A DNA stretch of 64,000 nucleotides from DRPN01 sp964599235 (lineage in GTDB: Bacteria > Bacteroidota > Bacteroidia > Bacteroidales > VadinHA17). Numbering within the stretch: the first letter of the stretch is position 1; every line of letters starts with the position of its first letter. The stretch spans positions 1 through 64,000 of the forward strand of contig CAZRDX010000016.1 of the NCBI GenBank assembly GCA_964599235.1, written 5' to 3'. The notes beneath the pieces are model-generated. The model ran no database searches, was not told the origin of the DNA, and worked only from the letters and a program-made list of their open reading frames with translations. This document shows, piece by piece, positions 44,070 to 53,210 of this stretch. The position numbers were made by a program, and so were the translations under genes.

Positions 44070-45701
44070 ATGCGATCATCCCAAACTCTTTTTTTATCCC
44101 TCATCTCCTGGCTGATCTTTTCTTTTGCGCTTTACCCGCAGGAAGCGGGGATCTACACCCTCCATCTGAAGGACAAGAAAGGCACGCCCTACCGTGTCGA
44201 CCGGCCGCAGGATTTTCTTTCCGCGGCGGCACTGGCACGCCGGGCACGCGAGGGGGTGGCCGTCACCTATGACGATCTGCCTGTCTCTCCTGCCTATCTG
44301 GACACGCTGCGCCGTGCCGGTCTCACCATCCGCTGCACTTCTCGCTGGTTCAACACCGTCACCGTCACAATCGATGACCCCGCCCTGCTCGACACCATCC
44401 GGACGTTCCGTTTCGTCGACGGCCTGAGGCTGGTACGCCCTTTCGGGAGCAAGAGCAGCAGCACACCACACAAATTCGACAAGGAACAGATCATCTCCAA
44501 CGTCATGGAGGGGCTGCCCCAGTTAACCATGGTACGGGGCGATGAGCTGCATGCCCTGGGTTACCGCGGCCGGGGGGTGCTCGTCGCCCTCCTCGATGCC
44601 GGCTTTTACCATGCCGACCGTCTCCCGGCCTTCGACTCCCTCCGTGACGATGACCGTATCGCCGGCACCCGGGACATGGTGAGCGGCAACACCACGGTCT
44701 GGGACGATCATCCCCATGGCATGTATGTGCTGAGCATCCTGGCCGGTCTGTACGACCGGCTCACCGGATCGGCCCCTGAGGCCTCCTATCTCCTGATACG
44801 CACCGAGGATGCCTCCAGCGAGTATCCCGTGGAGGAAGAGTACTGGCTGGCCGGCGCCGAGCTGGCCGACAGCGCCGGGGCCGAGATCATCTCCTCCTCC
44901 CTGGGCTATTTCACCTTTGATGACCCCCGTTTTGACCACATCTACCGTGATCTGGACGGTCACACCACCGTGGCGGCACGGGCGGCTCTCGAGGCGGCAC
45001 GACGGGGCATCATCGTCGTGGCCAGCGCCGGCAATGAAGGCAATGATACCTGGCACTACATCCTCACCCCGGCCGATGCCGACAGCATCCTCGCCGTCGG
45101 CGCCGTCAACGTGAACGGCCTGCCGACCGCCTTCACCTCTTACGGTCCTGCCGCTGACGGCCGCGTCAAACCCGACGTGGCCGCCCTCGGCGAAGAGGTC
45201 ACCATCCAGAACACACAGGGCGGCCTCTCCACCGGCGCGGGCACCTCTTTCTCCGCCCCCATCGTCGCCGGCATGATGGCCTGTCTCCGACAGGCTTTCC
45301 CCTCCCTCCCCTCGCAGGCACTGATCGCCGCCCTGCGTTACCACGCCAGCCAGTACGACCACCCCGACGACCGCCTCGGCTACGGCATCCCCGACGCGAT
45401 CGGGACCTACCACGAACTCCTTCTCATGTCCCGTCTCCACCACGCCGCCGGCAAGCTCCTGGTACGCCCCAACCCTTCCCGCGGACAGGTGATCATTTCC
45501 TTTCTCACAGAACACGAGGCTCCGGCAACCCTTCTGATCACCGATCTCGCAGGCAAAAGGATCATGGAGATCCCTTTCACGGCACACCCCGGCTACAACA
45601 GCCGACAGCTCAACCTCGACGGCCTGGCTGCCGGCACCTACATCCTGCACCTCTCCTCTGCAGACGAATGCAGGACAACCAGACTGATCAAAACAGACTG
45701 A
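44070..45701 (+). CDS. Subtilisin-family (S8) protease with type IX secretion C-terminal domain
   Basis: The 543-residue protein has a signal peptide. A short prodomain-like region precedes the subtilase domain, which carries catalytic Asp in VALLDAGF, His in DDHPHGMYVLSIL and Ser in GTSFSAPIVAG, plus oxyanion-site Asn in SAGNEG. The last 80 residues match a type A T9SS sorting domain: VRPNPSRGQVIISF, GKRIMEIPF and AAGTYILHL before a Lys-rich end. It should be exported through the outer membrane by the type IX system and then anchored or released. The gene follows the MORN-type gene by 3 bp and precedes xseA by 2 bp, so they probably share a transcript. Confidence 0.9.
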   Translation: MRSSQTLFLSLISWLIFSFALYPQEAGIYTLHLKDKKGTPYRVDRPQDFLSAAALARRAREGVAVTYDDLPVSPAYLDTLRRAGLTIRCTSRWFNTVTVTIDDPALLDTIRTFRFVDGLRLVRPFGSKSSSTPHKFDKEQIISNVMEGLPQLTMVRGDELHALGYRGRGVLVALLDAGFYHADRLPAFDSLRDDDRIAGTRDMVSGNTTVWDDHPHGMYVLSILAGLYDRLTGSAPEASYLLIRTEDASSEYPVEEEYWLAGAELADSAGAEIISSSLGYFTFDDPRFDHIYRDLDGHTTVAARAALEAARRGIIVVASAGNEGNDTWHYILTPADADSILAVGAVNVNGLPTAFTSYGPAADGRVKPDVAALGEEVTIQNTQGGLSTGAGTSFSAPIVAGMMACLRQAFPSLPSQALIAALRYHASQYDHPDDRLGYGIPDAIGTYHELLLMSRLHHAAGKLLVRPNPSRGQVIISFLTEHEAPATLLITDLAGKRIMEIPFTAHPGYNSRQLNLDGLAAGTYILHLSSADECRTTRLIKTD

Positions 45702-45703
45702 CC

Positions 45704-47083
45704 ATGGGAAAGAAAAGCTATACCCTCCTCGAACTGCAACAACGCATCCGCGAAACGATCGAGACCACTTTCGACGACACCTACTGGATCGTGGCCGAGA
45801 TCAGCGAGATGAAAATCAACCCCCGCGGACACTGTTACCTCGAGCTCATTGAGAAAAGAGGAGATCGTGAACAGCCGGTCGCCCGGGCACGGGCCAACAT
45901 CTGGGCACCCGTGTTCCGCATCCTCAGACCCTATTTCGAGACCACCACAGGACGCCGGCTGACGGCCGGCATCAAGGTGATGTTCAACGTCGAGGTCACC
46001 TTCCATGAGATCTACGGTCTGTCACTCAATGTACGTGATATCGACCCGGCTTACACGCTGGGTGAGATGGCCCTGCGCCGGCAGGAGATCATCGCCAGGC
46101 TGAGGAAAGAAGGTATCCTCGAGATGAACAGGCAACTGCCCTTCCCTTTGGTTCCCCAGCGCATCGCGGTCATCTCTTCGGCCACGGCCGCCGGCTATCA
46201 GGACTTCATCGACCAGCTGACGGGGGCGGGATATCACTTCCACTATGAGCTCTTCCCTGCCATGATGCAGGGTGAGGAAACCTCCGCCACGGTCATCGCC
46301 GCCCTCGAGGCTGTCTATGCCCGTGAGGAAGAGTTCGATGTGGTGGTGCTCATCCGGGGCGGTGGCTCCCAGGCCGACCTGGCCAGCTTCGACGATTATG
46401 CCCTGGCCCAGCACATCGCCCAGTTCCCTCTGCCCGTACTCACAGGTATAGGACACGAAAAAGACGAGACCGTGGCCGACATCGTGGCTTACACCGCACT
46501 CAAGACGCCGACGGCCGTGGCCGAGTTCCTCCTTGACCGGGTGATCGACTACCACCGGCGGCTGTCGCTGCTGGCCCGGCGCATCGCACTGCTCACACGT
46601 GAGACGGTGGCGGCCCGTCACCGTCAGCTGGAAGCAGCCGCCTGGCGTATCCGTGAAACCGTCAGCCATCATCTCTCCCGGGCCCGGCAACACCACCGGC
46701 AGATGCTCCACCTGCTGGCCTACCACAGCAAAAACGACCTCGCCGCCCAACGGGAACAGCTCCACCATCTCTCCCACCTCATAGGACACAACGCCCTTCG
46801 TTTCCTGACAAGACAGGAACGTACGATCACCAGGATACGACCTGTCCTTGCAGGATATACACGCCACCACATGGAAAAACTGCACCACCACCACCTGCTG
46901 CTGAACGAACGCCTTCACCATCTCGACCCTCAGACCATCCTGAAAAGAGGTTATTCCATCACCCGTCTCCATGGCAAGGCCCTCACCGACGCATCACAGG
47001 TACAGCCCGGCGACCTGCTGGTCACCCGCCTCCACAAAGGGAAAGTGACAAGCAAAGTGACAGACAAACAAATGCAGAGATAA
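45704..47083 (+). CDS. xseA: Exodeoxyribonuclease VII large subunit
   Basis: The 459-residue protein is the catalytic subunit of exonuclease VII, which degrades single-stranded DNA. It has an N-terminal OB-fold (about 1-105, with YWIVAEISEMKINPRGHCYLE), a catalytic domain (about 120-310, including VLIRGGGSQADLASFDDY and VLTGIGHEKDETVAD), and a long coiled-coil region (about 310-440) that binds the small subunits. The ATG is 2 bp after the subtilase stop; an in-frame upstream ATG overlaps that gene. Unusually, the small subunit gene xseB is about 4 kb away, after two histidine kinase genes. Confidence 0.94.
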   Translation: MGKKSYTLLELQQRIRETIETTFDDTYWIVAEISEMKINPRGHCYLELIEKRGDREQPVARARANIWAPVFRILRPYFETTTGRRLTAGIKVMFNVEVTFHEIYGLSLNVRDIDPAYTLGEMALRRQEIIARLRKEGILEMNRQLPFPLVPQRIAVISSATAAGYQDFIDQLTGAGYHFHYELFPAMMQGEETSATVIAALEAVYAREEEFDVVVLIRGGGSQADLASFDDYALAQHIAQFPLPVLTGIGHEKDETVADIVAYTALKTPTAVAEFLLDRVIDYHRRLSLLARRIALLTRETVAARHRQLEAAAWRIRETVSHHLSRARQHHRQMLHLLAYHSKNDLAAQREQLHHLSHLIGHNALRFLTRQERTITRIRPVLAGYTRHHMEKLHHHHLLLNERLHHLDPQTILKRGYSITRLHGKALTDASQVQPGDLLVTRLHKGKVTSKVTDKQMQR

Positions 47084-47092
47084 CTCTTTTCT

Positions 47093-47100
47093 TATTTTTG
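47093..47100 (+). promoter_or_regulatory. -7 promoter box for the first histidine kinase
   Basis: TATTTTTG is an exact TAnnTTTG match 9 bp after the xseA stop and 35 bp before the start at 47136. It suggests that the kinase genes have their own promoter. Confidence 0.45.
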
Positions 47101-47135
47101 CGTATATGGTGATTGAGATCCTACGTCCCCAACCT

Positions 47136-49100
47136 ATGAACCACCTGCGCCACGCCATTCTTTCCTTCCTGCTTCTGACGGGTACGCTTCATTCTCTCCC
47201 CGCTCAGTACGAGACCGTGACGCAACTCAAAGCACGTCTCTCCACCGCCAGTGATTCCGAAAGAGTGTATATCTACTCGGAACTTTCCAAGTTCTACCTC
47301 CGTTTTTCCATGAAGACGAGCATGGAATGGGCACTTCGGGCCAAGGCCCTGGCCGACAGCCTGGGCAGCGACCGTCTTCGCGCCGAAGCACTCAACAGGA
47401 TCGGCACCGTACACCTCATCTTCCATAACACCGACAAAGCCACCAGCTACATCCTTCAGGCCCTCCGCATACGCGAAAAACTCAAAGACTCCATCGGCAT
47501 CGCCTACTCCTATACCAACCTGGCCCTGCTCTATGCCTACAACAGGGACTACGACAAAGCCATCGAATACAACAAACGCTCGATGGAGATCAAAAAGGCC
47601 ATGGGCATGGAAGAGAAAACAGGAACGAACATCAACAACATGGGGGTGATGTATTCCTACAAAAAGGACCGGGAACGCTCGCTCGAATGGGCATACAAAA
47701 CCCTGGAATTTGCCAGGAAATACCACCTGGTAAGCAACATCCAGGACAGCTACCTCAACATCGGCAGCAGCTACCACGAAATGAAGGCCTATGACCAGGC
47801 CGAGAAAAACTATCTCATTGCCTACCACATGGCCGACAGCCTGCGGGACACCTCTGCTCTGGTACAAACACTCATCAATCTTTCGGCTCTTTACATCGAG
47901 ACCAACGAACCGGAAAAGTGCTCCCGGTACCTACACGAAGCAGAACCTTTGGTGGAAAGATTCGGCGATCTCCAGAACCTGAGCGATTTTTACGGTAATC
48001 TTGCCGAATACTACAGGATGACCGGTCACCTTGCCAAGGCCTGGGCCATCAAAAAAAAGGAGATCCGTTATGCCGACTCGATCAGCGCCATCCTTTCTTC
48101 CGATAACATCGCCAACATGCACAGCGAGTTTGAGGCCGAGGAACTGGAATACCGCATCAAGACCCTTGAGAAATCCCGTATCATCAAAGAGATGGTCCTC
48201 CGCAAGGAAAGACGCACCCTCTTGGCCCTTCTGGCCTTCTTCATACTGATCGTGCTCATCATCCTGAACGTTCTCTTTGCCATCCGCAAGCTCGACAGGA
48301 TCCGCCACGACCTGCACCGCAAGAACGAACAGCTGGAAGTGGCCAACCGGCAACTGGCTGAGTCGGAGAAAAAACTGAACGATATGGTCCGGACCAAGGA
48401 CAAGTTCTTCTCCATCATCGCGCACGATCTGATCAACCCTTTCCAGCCCTTGTTGGGGCTGTCCGAGCTGCTGGTCACAGATATCGACCGGCTGAGCGAT
48501 GATGAGATACGCCGGTATGCCGGGATGATCAAAGAATCGGCCATGCGTTCCTATAACCTGCTGAGCAACCTCCTGAAATGGACCCAGTCGCAGACCGGAC
48601 GGCTGACTTACGCCCCCGAACAGATCTATCTGTGGGACATTCTCAATGAGATCCTCTCTTTTTATAAGGAGAACGCACGGATCAAGAACATCCACCTGCT
48701 CAACCATGTGGATAAGGATGTCGTGATCTATGCCGACAGGGAACTGCTCAGTGCCATCTTACGCAACCTCATCAGCAATGCGATCAAATTCACCGGCCGC
48801 AACGGCTATGTGAAAGTGGAAGCCCGTCAGAAAGGAGATATGGTGGAGGTGATCATCGAAGACAACGGCATCGGCATCGAGGAAGAGAAACTGGACAAGC
48901 TCTTTGATCTTGAGACCGCAACCTCCACCAAAGGCACCGAGAACGAGGAAGGTACGGGCCTCGGGCTGATCCTGTGCAAAGAGTTCGTCGAAAAGAACGG
49001 CGGGAAGATCTGGGTGGAGAGCCGCAAAGGGAAAGGGAGCACCTTCCACTTCACAGTGCCTGCCACTCCACCCGACCAAAAGGAGAAGAAAGAAGCATGA
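47136..49100 (+). CDS. TPR-type sensor histidine kinase
   Basis: The 654-residue protein starts with a signal peptide or anchor. The periplasmic sensor consists of TPR repeats (about 35-340, with repeated A-x-x-Y-x-x-A patterns such as GTVHLIFHNTDKATSYILQAL). A transmembrane segment (about 370-393) leads into a coiled coil (about 395-430). The kinase core follows with a phospho-acceptor box HDLINPF and an HATPase domain with DNGIGIEEEKLDKLF and EGTGLGL. It resembles other Bacteroidota TPR kinases; the stimulus and partner response regulator are unknown and none is encoded here. ATGA overlap with the next kinase gene points to co-translation. Confidence 0.85.
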   Translation: MNHLRHAILSFLLLTGTLHSLPAQYETVTQLKARLSTASDSERVYIYSELSKFYLRFSMKTSMEWALRAKALADSLGSDRLRAEALNRIGTVHLIFHNTDKATSYILQALRIREKLKDSIGIAYSYTNLALLYAYNRDYDKAIEYNKRSMEIKKAMGMEEKTGTNINNMGVMYSYKKDRERSLEWAYKTLEFARKYHLVSNIQDSYLNIGSSYHEMKAYDQAEKNYLIAYHMADSLRDTSALVQTLINLSALYIETNEPEKCSRYLHEAEPLVERFGDLQNLSDFYGNLAEYYRMTGHLAKAWAIKKKEIRYADSISAILSSDNIANMHSEFEAEELEYRIKTLEKSRIIKEMVLRKERRTLLALLAFFILIVLIILNVLFAIRKLDRIRHDLHRKNEQLEVANRQLAESEKKLNDMVRTKDKFFSIIAHDLINPFQPLLGLSELLVTDIDRLSDDEIRRYAGMIKESAMRSYNLLSNLLKWTQSQTGRLTYAPEQIYLWDILNEILSFYKENARIKNIHLLNHVDKDVVIYADRELLSAILRNLISNAIKFTGRNGYVKVEARQKGDMVEVIIEDNGIGIEEEKLDKLFDLETATSTKGTENEEGTGLGLILCKEFVEKNGGKIWVESRKGKGSTFHFTVPATPPDQKEKKEA

Positions 49101-51046
49101 ACAAAAAGATTCCCACCGGCCTGCTCTTTCTGGTACTGCTTTTCGGTGGCAGTGCCCTCCGGTCCGCTCAAACGGACCAGCACGAGATCGACAGCCTGAA
49201 AGAGATGCTGGGCGAACCGATCCCTGTACGTAAAGAAGCAGAAATAGCTATCCGCCTGGCCGAGAAATATCTTTACGCCGACATGGAAGAAAGCCTCCGT
49301 TACGCCTACATCGCATATGATGCCGCCCAGAAAGCCGGCGATGTCCTGCTGATCAACAAGGCTCTGATGCGTATCGGAAACGTATATTCCATAGAGAACA
49401 CTTACAGCATCGCCATCGAATACTACGAAGAGATCCTTCAAAACACCCACAATTGCCACTGTCCTGAACTGGCCGGTGAGACCCATATGTATCTGGGGCA
49501 GACTTACAATTATCTCCACGAAAACAAAAAGGCATTGCTTCATCTCCAACTGGCTGACTCTATCCTCCTTCAGACAGGCAAAATGAAGATGCGCCATATC
49601 AACCAACTTTTTATTGCCGAAGCTCTTCTGGAGATGGGTCAACAGGAAAAAGCCCACCTACTGGTCAGAAACTCTCTCAGGTGGTTCGAGGAAAAAAATG
49701 ACACCAACGGGCTCCTCAATACCCTGACCTATCTGGCAAAGATCGATCACGAGGCAGGACGATATAACGAGGAAAAGCACACACTCCTCCGCATGCTGGA
49801 CATCATCCATAACAGGGATTATGACAAGTTCACCTGCCGGATAAGGAACCTGTTGGCAGAAAACGCCCTTCAAAGGAACGATCTCAGGGAAGCCTATCTT
49901 CAGTTACAGAAAAACGAAGGCTGCCTGAAAAAACACGATCTCCCGAAAGTACGTCGTAAAATGCTTGATCTGATGGCGGAGTATTACGCCGCCACCCGGG
50001 AATACAACAAAGCCATCGATCTGCTGCAACAAAGCAGGGAGCTACAGGATTCCCTGCGCAACCAACATCTGCAGGAGGTGCGTAAACTGCTCGATATCCG
50101 CTATGACATGGAAAGCAAGTTCCGTTCCCTCGAACTGCTCAAACAGGACAACAACATCCGCAACCTCATCTACAAGAAGAACCTTTTTTACAAGAACCTC
50201 AGCCGTCTGCTTCTCTTCTCCTTCGGTCTGATCCTCGTGGTCCTGATGGTCATCTTCCTGGTACGTTACCGTGCCCACCGCCGTCTGGTGGAAACCAACA
50301 GGCGCCTGGAAGAAGTACACAGGGAGCTGACCAAAAAACAGAAACAGCTTGAACAGGAGAACCAGATACGCACCAAGCTTTTCATGATCCTGGCCCATGA
50401 TCTCATCAACCCGTTCAACGCACTGCTGGGCTTCGCCGAGCTGCTCTCCGAAGAGATCCACAACTTCACACGCCGCGACATCAAGCGTCACAGCGAGTTC
50501 ATCTTCCATGCGGCCAAGCAGCTGCATTTCCTCCTGGAGAACCTGCTGCACTGGGCACGCATCCAGACAGGCAGGGTCCATTATCAACCCGCTTATTTCG
50601 AGATCAACAAACTGATACGGGATGTGTCGGAGATGTACCGCTATATGGCGGAAAAGAAAAAGATCACCCTGATGGTCACCAACCCGGGCGACCTCATCGT
50701 ATATGCTGACGAAAGCCTCATCTCCGTCGTACTCCGCAACCTGATCCACAACGCCATCAAATACACCAGCGAGAAGGGGGTGGTCACCGTAGAAGCAGAA
50801 CCGGGGAATGACCATGTCACGGTCACAGTCCAGGATACGGGAGCAGGCATCTCCCATGAGGACATCAAGAAGATCTTCAACCTGGAACATCATTTTTCCC
50901 GTAAGGGTACATCCGGCGAAGAGGGAACAGGCCTGGGACTGATCATCTGTAAGGAGTTCCTCGAGATCCACGGCTCTTCCCTCCACATCGAGAGCACTCC
51001 CGGCGCCGGAAGCCGGTTCTCCTTTTCCTTGCGTAAAAAGAAATGA
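49097..51046 (+). CDS. TPR-type sensor histidine kinase, second of a tandem pair
   Basis: The 649-residue protein has the same layout as its neighbour: signal peptide, TPR-type sensor (about 35-345), transmembrane segment (about 375-395), coiled coil, H box HDLINPF, and an HATPase core with EGTGLGLIICKEF. The two genes probably arose by duplication but have diverged well beyond the kinase core. The start is the ATG overlapping the previous stop. A longer frame upstream lies inside the preceding gene and was rejected. xseB follows 15 bp later. Confidence 0.85.
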   Translation: MNKKIPTGLLFLVLLFGGSALRSAQTDQHEIDSLKEMLGEPIPVRKEAEIAIRLAEKYLYADMEESLRYAYIAYDAAQKAGDVLLINKALMRIGNVYSIENTYSIAIEYYEEILQNTHNCHCPELAGETHMYLGQTYNYLHENKKALLHLQLADSILLQTGKMKMRHINQLFIAEALLEMGQQEKAHLLVRNSLRWFEEKNDTNGLLNTLTYLAKIDHEAGRYNEEKHTLLRMLDIIHNRDYDKFTCRIRNLLAENALQRNDLREAYLQLQKNEGCLKKHDLPKVRRKMLDLMAEYYAATREYNKAIDLLQQSRELQDSLRNQHLQEVRKLLDIRYDMESKFRSLELLKQDNNIRNLIYKKNLFYKNLSRLLLFSFGLILVVLMVIFLVRYRAHRRLVETNRRLEEVHRELTKKQKQLEQENQIRTKLFMILAHDLINPFNALLGFAELLSEEIHNFTRRDIKRHSEFIFHAAKQLHFLLENLLHWARIQTGRVHYQPAYFEINKLIRDVSEMYRYMAEKKKITLMVTNPGDLIVYADESLISVVLRNLIHNAIKYTSEKGVVTVEAEPGNDHVTVTVQDTGAGISHEDIKKIFNLEHHFSRKGTSGEEGTGLGLIICKEFLEIHGSSLHIESTPGAGSRFSFSLRKKK

Positions 51047-51054
51047 TATCTTTG
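51047..51054 (+). promoter_or_regulatory. -7 promoter box abutting the xseB start
   Basis: TATCTTTG is an exact TAnnTTTG match only 7 bp before the xseB ATG at 51062. It would give a nearly leaderless mRNA. It overlaps nothing but the spacer after the second kinase. Confidence 0.4.
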
Positions 51055-51061
51055 TGGCGTG

Positions 51062-51307
51062 ATGTCGGAAAAACAACCTACTTACAGCGAAGCCCTCCAG
51101 GAACTGGAAACGATCCTCCGGGAGATCGAAGAAGGTGAGCCGGATGTCGACGAACTATCGGCCAAGGTTAAACGTGCCGCCTTCCTGCTGCGTTACTGCG
51201 AAGAAAAGCTGCAAAAAGCCTCCCATGAGGTGGAAGAGATCCTCACCTCGCTCGACGAGGAGGGAGGTACGGCGAAAGACGAGGCACCCGAGGAGCCGGA
51301 GATATAG
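51062..51307 (+). CDS. xseB: Exodeoxyribonuclease VII small subunit
   Basis: The 81-residue protein has the XseB pattern YSEALQELETILREIEEGEPDVDELSAKVKRAAFLLRYCEEKL, two helices that bind the coiled coil of XseA. A GTG one codon upstream (51059) could also be used. The stop is 3 bp from the convergent aspartase gene. A short acidic tail follows the family core. Confidence 0.93.
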   Translation: MSEKQPTYSEALQELETILREIEEGEPDVDELSAKVKRAAFLLRYCEEKLQKASHEVEEILTSLDEEGGTAKDEAPEEPEI

Positions 51308-51310
51308 GGA

Positions 51311-53176
51311 TCATTCTTTCTGCTTCCTCATCTTGTGGGGTCGCAGCATGTTTTCCGGGGTGAGCAGTTCGTCCAGTTCCTCTTTGGAGAGGAGTTTCTT
51401 CTCGAGCACCAGATCGTAGACGCTTTTCCCGGTCTTGCCGGCTTCTTTGGCCAGCATCGAAGCGGTTTCATACCCCAGCACCGGGTTAAGGGCTGTCACA
51501 ATACCGATGCTGTGCTGTACCATCTCGCGCGTTCTTTCCGCGTTGGCGGTAATGCCCTCGACACATTTGACCCGTAAAGTGCGCATACCGTTCTTGAGCA
51601 TCTCCAGCGACTCAAAAAGGCTCTGCACGATCACCGGCTCGAAGACATTGAGCTCCAGCTGACCGGCCTCGCCGGCCATGCTCACCGTCAGATCGTTGCC
51701 GATCACTTTGAAAGCGACCTGATTGACCACCTCCGGGATCACAGGATTCACCTTGCCCGGCATGATCGACGACCCCGGCTGTACCGCCGGCAGGTTGATC
51801 TCGTTGAGACCTGCCCGCGGGCCACTGGACAACAACCGCAGATCGTTGGAGATCTTCGACAGTTTGATGGCCAGACGTTTCAGCGCAGAAGAATACATGA
51901 TAAAAGCTCCCGTGTCCTGGGTGGCCTCTACCAGATTGCGGGCCGTGGTCACCTCCAGCCCCGTGATCTCCCGCAGATGCTTCACCACCAGCCGCGCATA
52001 GTCGGGATCAGCATTGATGCCCGTCCCGATGGCCGTACCACCCATGTTGATCTCCAGAAAAAGGTCAACGTTCTCATTGAGCCGCTGTATCTCTTCCGTC
52101 AGCGTCACGGCATAGGCCTCGAACTCCTGCCCCAGCGTCATCGGCACCGCATCCTGCAACTGGGTGCGCCCCATCTTGATCACATGAGCGAACTCCTTCG
52201 CCTTGGCACGGAAAGCATGAGCCAGCTCCTCCAGGATCACGATCAGGCTCTGGTTGCTGAAAATAAGCGCCAGCTTGACCGCCGTGGGATAGGCATCGTT
52301 GGTCGACTGGGAAAGGTTCACATGATTGTTCGGATGACAGTACTGATACTCCCCTTTCTGGTGTCCCATGATCTCCAGTGCCCTGTTGGCGATCACCTCA
52401 TTGGCATTCATGTTGGTGGAGGTGCCGGCACCTCCCTGGATCATGTCCACCACAAAATGCTGGTGGTACTTCCCCTTGATGATCTCCTGACATGCCTGCT
52501 CAATGGCCCGGAAGACCGGCTCCTCCAGCAGACCCAGCTCATGGTTGGCACGGGCGGCAGCCAGCTTCACCATCGCAAGCGACTCGATCAACACCGGATA
52601 AAAGCTGAGCGTCACACCGGTAATGTTGAAGTTCTCCATCGCCCGCAGGGTCTGAATGCCGAAATAACTCTCAGCAGGCACATCCCGCTCCCCCAGCAGA
52701 TCATGCTCACGCCGCGTCCGGCCCGACTCGTACTGGGCTGCCGCATGCATGATCAGCGCATTGGAATACTTCATCCTGCGGGAGATCACCCGGATGATGT
52801 TGGAGAAGATCCTTACAGCCGCCTCCCCGTGCCGGAAAAAAAAGCTCCTGTCCAATATCAGTACCACCGAATCCTCCACAGCCCGCGCCGACGTCGAGTG
52901 CACATCCCCGCCAATGGCTCCTTCTCCCAGAAAATCTCCCTCACGGAAAAAAACCAGGCTCTTTTCCTTACCGGTAGGAAGCACTTTCAACAACTCCACC
53001 TCCCCCGAACGTATGATGAACAATTTCTCACGGGGTTCCTGCTCATGGAACAGAAACTCCCCCTGACGATATTCCCGCACCTCCAGCTCCTCGGCCAGCA
53101 GATTCAGGTCCTTATCATCCAGTCCCTTGAAAAGCTCTATGTTCCGCAGGAACGGAAGGATCTCCTCTTTTTTCAT
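51311..53176 (-). CDS. aspA: Fusion of cyclic-nucleotide-binding-type domain and aspartate ammonia-lyase
   Basis: The 621-residue protein has a Crp-like cNMP domain at residues 1-125 and a full aspartase/fumarase-type lyase from about 150. The lyase shows HVNLSQSTNDAYPTA, TSTNMNANEV and the signature GSSIMPGKVNP (about residue 470), so it should deaminate aspartate to fumarate and ammonia, probably feeding fumarate respiration. The cNMP phosphate cassette reads GEGAIGGDVHSTSARA; by my alignment the cAMP-contacting Arg of Crp is His, so the ligand is uncertain. A shorter start (Met22 of the longest frame) is used because homologues begin here. It follows the N-acetylglucosamine-kinase-like gene by 34 bp on the same strand. 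Confidence 0.85.
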   Translation of the reverse strand: MKKEEILPFLRNIELFKGLDDKDLNLLAEELEVREYRQGEFLFHEQEPREKLFIIRSGEVELLKVLPTGKEKSLVFFREGDFLGEGAIGGDVHSTSARAVEDSVVLILDRSFFFRHGEAAVRIFSNIIRVISRRMKYSNALIMHAAAQYESGRTRREHDLLGERDVPAESYFGIQTLRAMENFNITGVTLSFYPVLIESLAMVKLAAARANHELGLLEEPVFRAIEQACQEIIKGKYHQHFVVDMIQGGAGTSTNMNANEVIANRALEIMGHQKGEYQYCHPNNHVNLSQSTNDAYPTAVKLALIFSNQSLIVILEELAHAFRAKAKEFAHVIKMGRTQLQDAVPMTLGQEFEAYAVTLTEEIQRLNENVDLFLEINMGGTAIGTGINADPDYARLVVKHLREITGLEVTTARNLVEATQDTGAFIMYSSALKRLAIKLSKISNDLRLLSSGPRAGLNEINLPAVQPGSSIMPGKVNPVIPEVVNQVAFKVIGNDLTVSMAGEAGQLELNVFEPVIVQSLFESLEMLKNGMRTLRVKCVEGITANAERTREMVQHSIGIVTALNPVLGYETASMLAKEAGKTGKSVYDLVLEKKLLSKEELDELLTPENMLRPHKMRKQKE

Positions 53177-53210
53177 GACTTTTTCTTGCAAGTTACGAAT
53201 AAATATCCTC

